Source of the DNA: Vandiemenella viatica
Lineage: Eukaryota; Arthropoda; Insecta; Orthoptera; Morabidae
Assembly (NCBI GenBank): GCA_031002005.1
Contig: JARYHS010008074.1
Span: forward strand, 10,238,924 to 10,302,923
Direction of reading: 5' to 3'
DNA: 64,000 bases
Numbering within the stretch: position 1 is the stretch's first letter; each line of letters begins with the position of its first letter. The notes beneath the pieces were generated by a model. The model saw only the letters and a list, made by a program, of their open reading frames with translations. It was not told the origin of the DNA and did no database searches. The translations under genes were made by a program, and so were the position numbers. Below, piece by piece: positions 20,663 to 29,827 of this stretch.

Positions 20663-23600
20663 ATGAAAGGTACAATCAAAGTTGCACAAATTAATGCAAG
20701 ACGGACAAATATGGTCCTGCATGAGCTAAGGAATCTTGCTGCGCAACATGACTGGGATGTTATCTGTGTGCAAGAGCCTTACTCTAAGGGCGGACAAATA
20801 CCACACATGCCAGTATCCTCACAAACCATAGTAAGTGGACCTAAACCTATGGCAGGAATCATTGTACTAAACAAAGAACTAACTGTAACCAAAATATCGC
20901 AATACTGTGATGAGCACACAGCATGTGCAGAGATCGATACCGGGTGGTGTAGCGTTACTTTGGTATCGATGTACTGCCAATATAAGGACCCTATAGATGC
21001 TTATCTAAATAAAATAAGAAAAATTTGCACTGAGTTACAAGATCAAAGGATAATTATAACAGCAGATATAAATGCACACTCCCCGCTCTGGTACAGTGAT
21101 ACAACGGATGAACGAGGCTTAATGGTAGAGGAACTGTTAAATGAGTTATGCCTGGAAGTCAGGAACTGCCCTAATAATGCTCCAACGTTTAGTAATAGAG
21201 CCGGTGCAAAATCGAATATCGATGTAACGCTGACCAACCAGCTGGCAGGAAACCTAGCCAGAAACTGGAGGGTGGTTGAAAACGAAACTACAAGTGACCA
21301 CAACTTGATTCTGTTTGATCTGGCCAAAGGTAGGTTGCAAATCAATGAAATTAACGACACAAGGAAAAAATATAACTTACGTAGGGCAGATTGGGCAAGA
21401 CTAAGAGATGAATTCCGTCTACCAGTGGATCTATTGGAAGGTAATGATGTAGATGTCATAGCAAGAGGGATCACGCGTGAAATTCAGCGCGTAATGAAAA
21501 TAGCCATTCCCCTCAAAAGACCAGCGAATACTACAGACATACCGTGGAGCGACCGACTGCAAAAACTACGATCGGAGATGAGGAAGGCGAGAAAAGAGTA
21601 CCAACGGTGCATGATTGCTGCCGATAGGTGCTTGCTTCTCGATAGATACAGGGAGAGGAAGACTGCCTTTAAAGAGCTGCTAATAAAAACAAAGCAGCAG
21701 AGTTGGGAGGCTTATGTAAACGCTAATTTAAAGTCAGATCCCTGGGGCGTCCCCTACAAGATCGCAGCTAGCAAATTGAGACCACCGACTACACTATCAA
21801 CCGTAAGAAGGGCAGACGGGACCATGACGGCCAATTGGAGCGCAACAGCTGAGGAACTGTTAAAAGTACTATTACCCGACGATGAGGCAGTAGGTGAAAG
21901 TTTAGAGCAAGAAAATCTCCGTAAAGGTCACAATGAAATTTATACCTCAGCTACTTTAGCGGATGATGTGACACCAGACGAAGTAATTAAAGCGATTAAC
22001 GCCATGTCGCGGAAAAAGACACCTGGACCGGACGGAATCGCTGCTGAAGTGCTCCAGGCATTAGTGGTCCAGTTGGCTTCACCACTCTGCATACTGTTTA
22101 ATAAATGCCTTCAGCAAGGCAGGGTTCCAAATATCTGGAAGCAGAGTGAAGTGGTGATCCTAAAGAAGGGGAACGACAAGGATCCATTAAATCCTAAATC
22201 CTATCGGCCGATCTGTCTACTAAATGTGCTTGGAAAAGTGCAGGAAAAAATTTTAGTATGGAAACTACAGGAACACAGGAAAAAGTATGGTATGAGTGTA
22301 CATCAGTTTGGTTTCAGAGCGGGTAGGTCGACCGACGATGCCATAAATAAGGCCGTGCATCTAGTGAAAAGTAGTAATAGCAAGTATGTAATAGCTATCG
22401 CCGTCGACATTGCTGGAGCATTCGATAACTTATGGTGGCCGGCTCTTTTTAGCCGCCTGCGAGAAATAGGAATTCCTAGTAACCTCTATGGAACGTTCCG
22501 CGACTACTGTAAAAACCGATTTGCCAAACTGAGATGTCCACGAGTGAAAATAGAGAAAAAATTAACTAAAGGCTGTCCGCAAGGATCGGTGTGTGGACCA
22601 GTGTTCTGGGACGTAACATTCGAAATGGCCATAGAAAGCATGATTGGGCAAGAAGGACTCCTGGGGCTTGTTGCCTTCGCGGATGACCTTCTACTGCTGA
22701 TACAAGGCGGAACAAGGGACGAAGTAGAGGCTAGAAGCAGAATGGCATTAAGACATTTACAAAACTGGTGCTCCAAAGTGAAATTAACCCTTGCACCTCA
22801 CAAGACTCAATTCATGGTTCTCAGTGGCCGCCCCAAGCGAAATCCAATAATAAAAGTTAACGACGTCTCCATAAAAAGAGTTAGAACTTGTAAATACCTG
22901 GGAGTCACGCTAGACGAGCGACTAAATTTTACTGACCATATAACGGAGGTGTGCAGTCGTGCCAAAATAGTGATGAACAAACTGATCAGTATTGGGCAAA
23001 GAAGATTTCATCTTCCAACGTCCATAATAAGGAGGTATCACGACAGTATATTATCCTCGATTGTGGGATATGCTGCTAGCAGTTGGGCGCATAAGTTACG
23101 ACAAGTTAAACCTCGCCAGGCACTAAGAAGCGTACAAAGAAGCATACTGATAAGATTAAGTGGTGCATATAGCACAACAGCGACCGACTCTCTGCTGGTT
23201 GCGTTGGGCGTTTGGCCACTTGACCTAGAAGTTAGAAAGAGAGGGGCACACTATTGGCTACGAACCGGTGACGCCGAAAAAGTAGAACAAATTTTAGGAA
23301 GACCGGTTACAGAAGCACGGGAGATAAAAACAGTCTTGATGGAAGAATGGCAACAACAGTGGTCGCGTAGTACGACTGGCAGGAGAACCTACAATATTTG
23401 GCCAACAATTCAAGAGAGATTAAACCTTCGTCACCTGGATCCGTCAACCGGACTTGTTCATTACATCACTGGACACGGGCCATATCCCAGCCTACTACAT
23501 AAAAGAGGACTAAAAGACACAAGCTTGTGTGAGTGCGGGGAAGAGGGTACACCCGAACACATCGTCTGGGATTGCACACAAATGGCAGAAGCCAGAAACG

Positions 23601-23779
23601 AAGGATTTCATGAACTAAGAAACATGAAAACGGAAGACATACTAAAAAATGAGCAACTTTGGCGCAAACTAGACGAAGTGACGCAAAATATATCCAAACT
23701 GCAAAAGGAGAGATTCATGCAAAGTTTAGCGACAGCAAGAGGAAGGCCAAGTCAAGCCGACTATGACGTCACAGAGTAA
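20663..23779 (+). CDS. R1-clade ORF2: endonuclease and reverse transcriptase
   Basis: The frame is uninterrupted for 1038 residues, the usual size for R1-clade ORF2. Residues 1-220 are an apurinic-type endonuclease with N11, E38 (VQEP), D135/N137 (ADINAHSPLW) and S211-D212-H213. The reverse transcriptase spans about 440-800: SYRPICLLNVLGK, FGFRAGRSTDDA, D582 (VDIAGAFD), GCPQGSVCGPVFWD and the catalytic F672-A-D-D675. A C-terminal zinc motif C956-x-C958-x7-H966-x4-C971 matches the family. The protein would nick target DNA and prime reverse transcription there. All catalytic residues are present, so the enzyme may be active. The start ATG abuts the preceding TAG, which suggests termination-reinitiation of translation. 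Confidence 0.95.
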   Translation: MKGTIKVAQINARRTNMVLHELRNLAAQHDWDVICVQEPYSKGGQIPHMPVSSQTIVSGPKPMAGIIVLNKELTVTKISQYCDEHTACAEIDTGWCSVTLVSMYCQYKDPIDAYLNKIRKICTELQDQRIIITADINAHSPLWYSDTTDERGLMVEELLNELCLEVRNCPNNAPTFSNRAGAKSNIDVTLTNQLAGNLARNWRVVENETTSDHNLILFDLAKGRLQINEINDTRKKYNLRRADWARLRDEFRLPVDLLEGNDVDVIARGITREIQRVMKIAIPLKRPANTTDIPWSDRLQKLRSEMRKARKEYQRCMIAADRCLLLDRYRERKTAFKELLIKTKQQSWEAYVNANLKSDPWGVPYKIAASKLRPPTTLSTVRRADGTMTANWSATAEELLKVLLPDDEAVGESLEQENLRKGHNEIYTSATLADDVTPDEVIKAINAMSRKKTPGPDGIAAEVLQALVVQLASPLCILFNKCLQQGRVPNIWKQSEVVILKKGNDKDPLNPKSYRPICLLNVLGKVQEKILVWKLQEHRKKYGMSVHQFGFRAGRSTDDAINKAVHLVKSSNSKYVIAIAVDIAGAFDNLWWPALFSRLREIGIPSNLYGTFRDYCKNRFAKLRCPRVKIEKKLTKGCPQGSVCGPVFWDVTFEMAIESMIGQEGLLGLVAFADDLLLLIQGGTRDEVEARSRMALRHLQNWCSKVKLTLAPHKTQFMVLSGRPKRNPIIKVNDVSIKRVRTCKYLGVTLDERLNFTDHITEVCSRAKIVMNKLISIGQRRFHLPTSIIRRYHDSILSSIVGYAASSWAHKLRQVKPRQALRSVQRSILIRLSGAYSTTATDSLLVALGVWPLDLEVRKRGAHYWLRTGDAEKVEQILGRPVTEAREIKTVLMEEWQQQWSRSTTGRRTYNIWPTIQERLNLRHLDPSTGLVHYITGHGPYPSLLHKRGLKDTSLCECGEEGTPEHIVWDCTQMAEARNEGFHELRNMKTEDILKNEQLWRKLDEVTQNISKLQKERFMQSLATARGRPSQADYDVTE

Positions 23780-24870
23780 CACCCGAGAGCAGCCACAAGC
23801 GAATGCGTGTCTAAGCGCTCGATCAGCGAGTCATATATCGTGCTGAAAACGCAACCAGCTGATCTGCGGAGAGGAGTGCTTAAACCATATTAAAGACTTT
23901 AAATGGACCGTTTCGCAGCAACACCACTGGAGATTCTACCTACAAACAAGAACTTGCTGAAGCAACACGTATAAAAGTTTATAGTGAATGTATAAGTTCT
24001 TTACTAGTGCTCACATGAACTATAGTCCGATGCATAAAATGTGGTCTGACATTGCAATAACACAAATAATAGATAATAGTTGCAGTCTCGAGCCGCTTCT
24101 GAAGTAAAACATTGTTATCTCTTAAAATATGTAAAAATGTTAATAGTTAGTTAAGAGTAAAAGTTGTAAATTATGTAGCCAATAATCTTAAAATAGGAAT
24201 TTGTTCAAATATTGAAAATAACAAATACCGGCAGTAGATGTTAAACTAATCTAGTTCACCTGTGAAACGAACAACCTACTAGCCGGATATTAAAGACTCC
24301 TTACTTCTGCAATTAGATATATATCATTGAAAATTAGTTCTCACAACCAGTGTTGGAGGTGGCCAGTCTCCCGATGGGCGGCCTTCTCGGTCACTCTGGC
24401 TGCCAGAGAGACTGAGAACGTGCGCTATTCCGGGAGATTTGGAATTCGGATTACCGCACCGATACCAATGCTGGAAAATGCTTTCTTAGATGGTAGAGTA
24501 GTAGATAGTAGTAATAGTTTAGTAATAGTAGTAGTGGTAGACGTACGAAGTGACATAGTGAAATATTAAAAATTCTAACCATAAAGTGGACAGGAAACTG
24601 CAGACACCACACAAAACTAGAAAACTATAATAAATCAATTATGACAAAATGCAGCAAGTTTAGAAAGTTGTAATATATGTTAACAGCGAAACAATTGTAT
24701 GTATCGTGCCAACAAGAAAAGACTGTACAGATATTGCCAAAGCCATACATAACAAAAACTGAAATAATTCATTGTGAAATTATCTGTTGAAATATCAAAT
24801 GTAAAACTGTTGTGTTAAATTAAGGCCTATTTTAGTTTCTAGATACTAGGCTGTAAAAAATGTGTGCTAA

Positions 24871-24918
<48 letters not shown>
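23780..24918 (+). other. 3' untranslated region and poly(A) of the R1-clade LINE
   Basis: About 1.1 kb without a long open frame follows ORF2. The poly(A) signal AATAAA sits directly at the start of the 46-A run. Confidence 0.7.
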
Positions 24919-24921
<3 letters not shown>

Positions 24922-26027
24922 GCCAGAACTCTTCCGTTGTCGGGATTCCATGTAAAACTGTAGGTCTCCTGTACCCGACAGAGTTGCCGGGTTAGGTTAA
25001 GGCGGCGACTACAGGGGTGGAATGCGCAGCTGACAGAAGCCCTGTCATCAGGCCATTACGACCACACGGAATTATAATTATTAGTATTTAATATCAGGCA
25101 TTTACTTGCATAGATACATTCCGGTTTCAGCACTGTATTAGAGTGTTTTATTTTAAGGCTTTTAGAAAGGCACTTTTTGTTGTAATTCAACTATTTTTAT
25201 TGTTGCAATTATAAATTTCAGTGAAATGCCGCCAAAAAAATCTAACCTCAACAATGCGTGTAGCAGAGAGGCACGACGCAAACGTGTTGAGGGAGGTCAT
25301 CAATCAGCAGAACAAATCGCGGCAAGTAACGACGCTCAAAGAACCAGGACAGCAGAGCGTCGTATGCAAGAATCTCAAGAACAGCGTGATGAACGTCTGT
25401 GACAGGATATATCGAGAACAAGAGCGGCACGAGAACAGCACATCGCTACATTTAGAGTAAGAGAACGAGAGAGACGGCAAATCAGCCGTGCATTAACACG
25501 TGTATCATTTAATCGTCTTGCGTTCGAATATGCACCAGACATTGATTACTCTACACATTCTAAAATTGCAATCGGTGCAATGGACAAAGTATGCCAATAC
25601 TGTCAGGCATTGAAATTCCGCAATGAAGCAGCCGGCATGTGTTGTGCATCAGGAAAAGTTGTATTATTACCACTTCCCACTCCCCCAGAACCTTTGCAAT
25701 CACTTCATGCTGGCGAATCAAACGATTCAAAATAGTTTCTGCGCAACACACGCAAATTCAATTCCTCCTTCAAGATGACGTCTTTTGGAGCAACTAAAAT
25801 TTGCGATCTCACATCCAGGTTCAACGCGCCATCTGTAGATGAAGTTGCAGTTATTATAGTTGGTGATCCAGTTGACAATAGAGCCATTAAAATCGCACGT
25901 CGAGATAGCACTTTTGGTATAATTTCGGATCTGCACCGTTCGTATGACGCACTCCAGTATCCACTGATATTCTGGCAAGGGCAGGATGAATTTCACATCA
26001 ACATCAAACAGTGTGAACCAGTTACTG

Positions 26028-26177
26028 GTAAATTTAATATTCAGCTATTTAATTCCTTATTTTATTAATACAGTAGACCCGCGGTATTCCGAACAGAGGC
26101 CGGATTATCGCGGGCCCACTATTTTAATTTCTTATTCTTCTAATTTTTTTTAACTATTTAATTTCTTATTATTTCAG
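26028..26177 (+). other. Probable intron in the Helitron gene
   Basis: It has a GTAAAT donor and a TTATTTCAG acceptor. Removing exactly 150 bases joins GTTACTG to GTAATGAAACA and restores the reading frame (VTG/NETIKK), and the tract before the acceptor is pyrimidine-rich. It contains a small pogo-like hairpin. Confidence 0.65.
26071..26121. repeat. 51-bp hairpin resembling paired pogo/Tigger ends
   Basis: CAGTAGACCCGCGGTATTCCG is nearly the reverse complement of the following CGGATTATCGCGGGCCCACT, with a nine-base loop. TA precedes it. CAGT...ATTCCG resembles pogo-type terminal repeats. It is either a minimal MITE or a junction of two transposon ends. Confidence 0.5.
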
Positions 26178-27340
26178 GTAATGAAACAATTAAAAAAGTT
26201 ACTTTAATGAAGTACTACGCCCACCGATTGATGATTAGACGTAATCAGGATAACTATATCCATCGATATCGTCGACTGTACCAACAATACGTCGTGGATA
26301 TGTACGCCAAGACTGAAAACGAACGTTTGCGATTTATTCGATACAACCAGACTAAATTACGATCGGAGGAATACATCCACTTACGAGATGCTATTATCGA
26401 CAATAGAGATGAAAATTTAAATGCCAATGATATCGGTAATGTATTTATTTTACCTTCTAGTTACATCGGCAGTCCACGGAACATGCAGGAATATATAAAA
26501 GATGCAATGACTTACGCACGTCATTATGGTCGTTCAGATTTTTTTTTTATTACATTTACATGTAATCCGAATTGGGAGGAAATACAAACTTTGCTATTAC
26601 CAGCCCAACAATCAATCCATCGTCATGGTATCACAGCACGTATAGTCAAACAAAAATTAAAATCATTGATCGATTTAATCGTAAAACATTCGGTTTTGCG
26701 ATAACACACGTTGCTATCTGTATTCAATTGAGTGGCAAAAGCGAGGTTTGCCTCATTCTCACATTTTGATTTGGCTTGAAGTTAAAATCCGTCCAGAAGA
26801 AATTGATCAAATAATTTCAGCTGAAATTCCGGACCCGAGAGTTGAACAAGAATTGTTTGATATTACCAGTCACATGATCCACGGACCGTGCGGTGCTTTT
26901 AACATGACATCGCCATGCATGGAAGATGGAAAATGTAAGGAGCGTCTCCCAAAAGAATATACAAATGATACTATGGTGGATATCGACGGTTATCCGTTGT
27001 ATCGCCGCAGAACAGCTGAGAATGGTGGCCACACATTTACGTTGCGAATATCAAATTCTAGAAAGTTTTGCAGTTCTGTAAAATCCATTAAGTACATTTG
27101 CAAATACGTTAATAAAGGCAGTGATTTGGCCGTATTTGAAGTAAAAATGTAAATAAAAATGACGAAATAGCACGATACCAGATAGATAGATACATCAGCA
27201 GCAACGAAGCTATCTGGCATATTTTTAGTTTTCCCACACATGAAAGAGACCCTTCTATCCAGTATCTTGCTGTACATCTTGAAAACGTGTATATTTCACC
27301 GAACAAAATATTCTACAAACAGCACTTGAGCCACCAAAAA

Positions 27341-29431
27341 CGACATTAACTGAATGTTTCACATTGTGTCAAAAATCTGATGTGTTCGGCCAATTCGCAA
27401 AAACATTATTATATACCGATGTTCCATGCTATTTTACATGGAATAAATTAGGTAAAAAATGGGAGCCACGTAAACAAGGAGAACCACATCCTTTGATCGC
27501 AGGCATATTCAAAACCAAGACATTAGAACGACTCTGCACAATAAATCCGAATCAACGTGAATGCTTATGTTTGCGTTTGTTGTTGGTGAATGTTCCCGGA
27601 CCAACTTCTTTCGAATATTTACGAACAGTTAATGGTCGAGTGTTCAATATATATCAAGATGCATGTCGCAAGTTGCAGTTACTGGTGACCGACAATCATT
27701 GGGACCTGACACTTGCTGATGCATCCTTTACATCCACACCGAATAGTATTCGTCAAATGTTTGCAATTATTTCGACAACATGTTATCCAACACAATCATC
27801 AATTTTGTGGGAAAAATATAAAAACAGTATGACTGAAGACATACTACACCGAGTTAAGCAAACAAACCTATGCCCAAATCTAGATTTCACACCAAAGATG
27901 TATATTGAAACATTAGTGTTAATGGAAGATTTATATATTTTAATTTCAAATTTACCACTTAATCATTATGGTATGCTATCACCTAATCGCCCGGCCACCG
28001 GATTAGTTAACAGTGATCTACAACGAGAACAACAGTATAACAATGTGGACTTAGCTACCATTATTGCGAATAAAAAGCCATTACTGACAGCAGAACAAAA
28101 AAATATTTATAATCGGATTATGCTGACTATTAATGCTGAACAAGGCGGTTTTTTTTTTTTTCTTGGACGCACTAGGTGGAACCGGTAAGACATTTTTAAT
28201 ATCGTTGATCCTTGCGTAGGTACAGTCGCAACAGAAAATCGCATTGACAATTGCATAGACAGGCATTGCTACCACTTTGTTAGATGGGGGGCGAACCGCA
28301 CATTCAGTATTTAAGACATTCATAACAAACCAAACGCAATGTGTAACATTTAAAAAAAGTGGAATGGCTGCAGTGTTGCAAAAGAGTTCTATTACAATTT
28401 GGGATGAGTGTACTGTGGATCATACACATTCACTCGAAGCATTTCATAAAAATGTGCAAGATTTGAAAGGCAACGATAAACTTTTCGGTGGTTATATCCT
28501 ACTACTGACTGCTGACTTCCGACAGACATTACCAGTGATTCCTCGCCCTACTTTTGCCGATGAGATTAACGCATGTTTAAAACAATCGTTTTCATGATGG
28601 AATGTCGAAACACTTCTATTTACCATGAACATGCGAGTACAATTGCAAAATGATGTATCGGCACAAGTATTTTGTAAGCAATTGCTGGATATTGGAAAAG
28701 GTGAAATAGAACTGCATCGAAATACACAATACATCAAACTGCCAGACAAATTTTGCACTGCTGTTCACTCAAAAAATGAACTAATTGAGAGTGTGTTTCC
28801 GGATATATCAAATAATTACTCAGATCATAATTGCCACAGGAATCGCGCTATTTTGGCAGCAAAAAAATGTTGATGTCAACGAAATTAACTTCCAGATACA
28901 ACAGTTGTTGCCATGTGATCTGATGTCTTTTAACACTATTGTAGATGAAAATGAAGCCGTGAATTTTCCAACAGGGTTTTTAAATTCTTTGGGTATACCA
29001 GGAATGACACCACACATTCTTCATTAAAGATTGGTTCACCGATTATTCTACTTTGGAATTTTAATCCACCTAGATTATGCAACGGTACACGTTTGGTCAT
29101 CGAAAGGATCACCGGAAATGTTCCTGAAGCAACTATTTTGACTGGAAAGTTCAAAGGAGAAATCGTCCTGTTGCCACGTATTTCAATGAGACCGTCAGAA
29201 TCTCCAATGCCATTTAAAAGGCTTCAATTTCCGATCGTTTGGCTTTCGCTAAATGACCTTAAATAAGTCTCAATGCCAAACAATGTCCGTTTGCGGCTTG
29301 GACTTGGAAAATACGTTTTTCTGCCATGGGCAGCTATATGTCGCCTGCTAACGTGTGGGGAAACCATCAAATCTATTTCTATTAGCAAAAGACAGGCTAG
29401 CCAAAAATATTGTACACCAATTAGCGCTTAG
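27341..29431 (+). pseudogene. Helitron Pif1-like helicase domain, broken
   Basis: It continues in the same order as known RepHel proteins. YFTWNKLGKKWEPRKQG and VPGPTSFEYLRTVNG form the linker. Walker A is LGGTGKTFLISLILA near 28170, displaced into another frame by a T run at 28149-28160. A TAG follows Walker A at about 28217. Later motifs are GIATTLLDGGRTAHSVFK, ITIWDECT (Walker B type), LLTADFRQTLPVIPR, TMNMRVQLQND, LHLKIGSPIILLWNFNPPRL and a decayed C terminus (NKSQCQTM, CGLDLEN in shifted frames). The helicase would unwind the element during transposition. At least five lesions make this copy dead. Confidence 0.9.
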
Positions 29432-29804
29432 ATAAATTAAAATTATAAACTGTAATAATTTAAAATAATGAAAATAATTGTTAAAATGTTTAAAAATCAA
29501 CTTCATCTACCTCATTTATAAAAATGAAATTTCAATTTAGAAATAAATAAAAAATAATTTATTTAATTTTATAACTATCAATTTTTATATATTTTCAATT
29601 AAGTAATTTGTAATAAAATGTAATTAAAATTTTTTCTATTCGTTTGTCCTTAATTTGAACTATCAGAAACTCTTTACCAATTGCTTTTGAATTTTCAAAT
29701 CGACTAAAACGTTTTTGTCTTTATTAGTGAATATTGATTTGACTACATTAGGTAGTTCAAAATAACATTGATACAAAGTACTACTCGTGTAACTACTGAG
29801 ACAG

Positions 29805-29827
29805 CAACGCGTGACCGGGTCAGCTAG
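29805..29827 (+). other. Helitron 3' terminal hairpin and CTAG end
   Basis: Hairpin TGACC-G-GGTCA, then CTAG at 29824-29827, then T, as in insect Helitrons. Confidence 0.8.

Larger units (their letters stand above)
19570..24918 (+). mobile_element. R1-clade non-LTR retrotransposon, 5'-truncated, young
   Basis: The element starts inside gag, carries an intact ORF2, has a long 3' untranslated region and ends in a 46-A tail (24873-24918). It lies in SINE-A, and TACGCCAG is repeated on both sides (19562-19569 and 24919-24926). The intact ORF2 and pure A tail suggest recent insertion. Truncation removes the 5' UTR and most of gag, so this copy is unlikely to be autonomous. Confidence 0.9.
19419..25085 (+). 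mobile_element. SINE-A, split by the R1-clade LINE
   Basis: The head and first half (TGGCTTAGTGGTTAAGGCG to GAAGTACGCCAG) lie at about 19419-19569. The second half (TACGCCAGAACTCTTCCG through GGTTAGGTTAAGGCGGC to the ATT-rich tail) lies at 24919-25085. Joining the halves reproduces the full SINE layout of the 10406 copy. A short TTAATA-like repeat flanks the whole SINE. Confidence 0.9.
18920..25165 (-). mobile_element. Reverse-strand LINE remnant, split by SINE-A
   Basis: The C-terminal coding region lies on the reverse strand at 19081-19415. Its upstream continuation reappears beyond the inserted SINE at about 25086-25160, reading TVLKPECIYASKCL. A GAA-rich stretch near 18929-18945 on the reverse strand may be the 3' tail. 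Boundaries are approximate. The remnant lies between Helitron leader and Helitron coding sequence, so it inserted into the Helitron. Confidence 0.65.
25226..27340 (+). pseudogene. Helitron Rep (HUH) domain, broken
   Basis: The start MPPKKSNLNNACSREARRKR at 25226 follows an apparent splice acceptor. One frame runs to 26027 with in-frame stops at 25400 (TGA) and 25733 (TAG). A zinc-type motif (VCQYCQALKFRNEAAGMCC) and MTSFGATKI precede a likely 150-bp intron at 26028-26177. The frame then resumes with the Helitron_like_N region (MKYYAHRLMIR). Rep motifs follow: TFTCNPNW, the metal-binding LPHSHILIWL (HUH) and YICKYVNKGSD with the two catalytic tyrosines. Frameshifts lie near 26690, 27140 and 27215. 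Rep would nick and join DNA for rolling-circle transposition; this copy cannot. Confidence 0.9.
18197..29827 (+). mobile_element. Helitron, near full length, with nested insertions
   Basis: The 5' end TCTCTATAAAAATCTCGCGT is a typical insect Helitron start. The 3' end has the hairpin TGACC-G-GGTCA followed by CTAG and a T. Removing the inserted SINEs and LINEs leaves roughly 5.5-6 kb, the normal size of an autonomous Helitron. It encodes a Rep/HUH nuclease and a Pif1-like helicase, both broken. Between 18611 and 18915 is Helitron 5' leader, including a hairpin GGTTATCTA-GGT-TAGATAACC near 18662. Nested insertions are SINE-A at 18427-18610 and a LINE/SINE/R1 stack at about 18920-25165. Confidence 0.85.
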
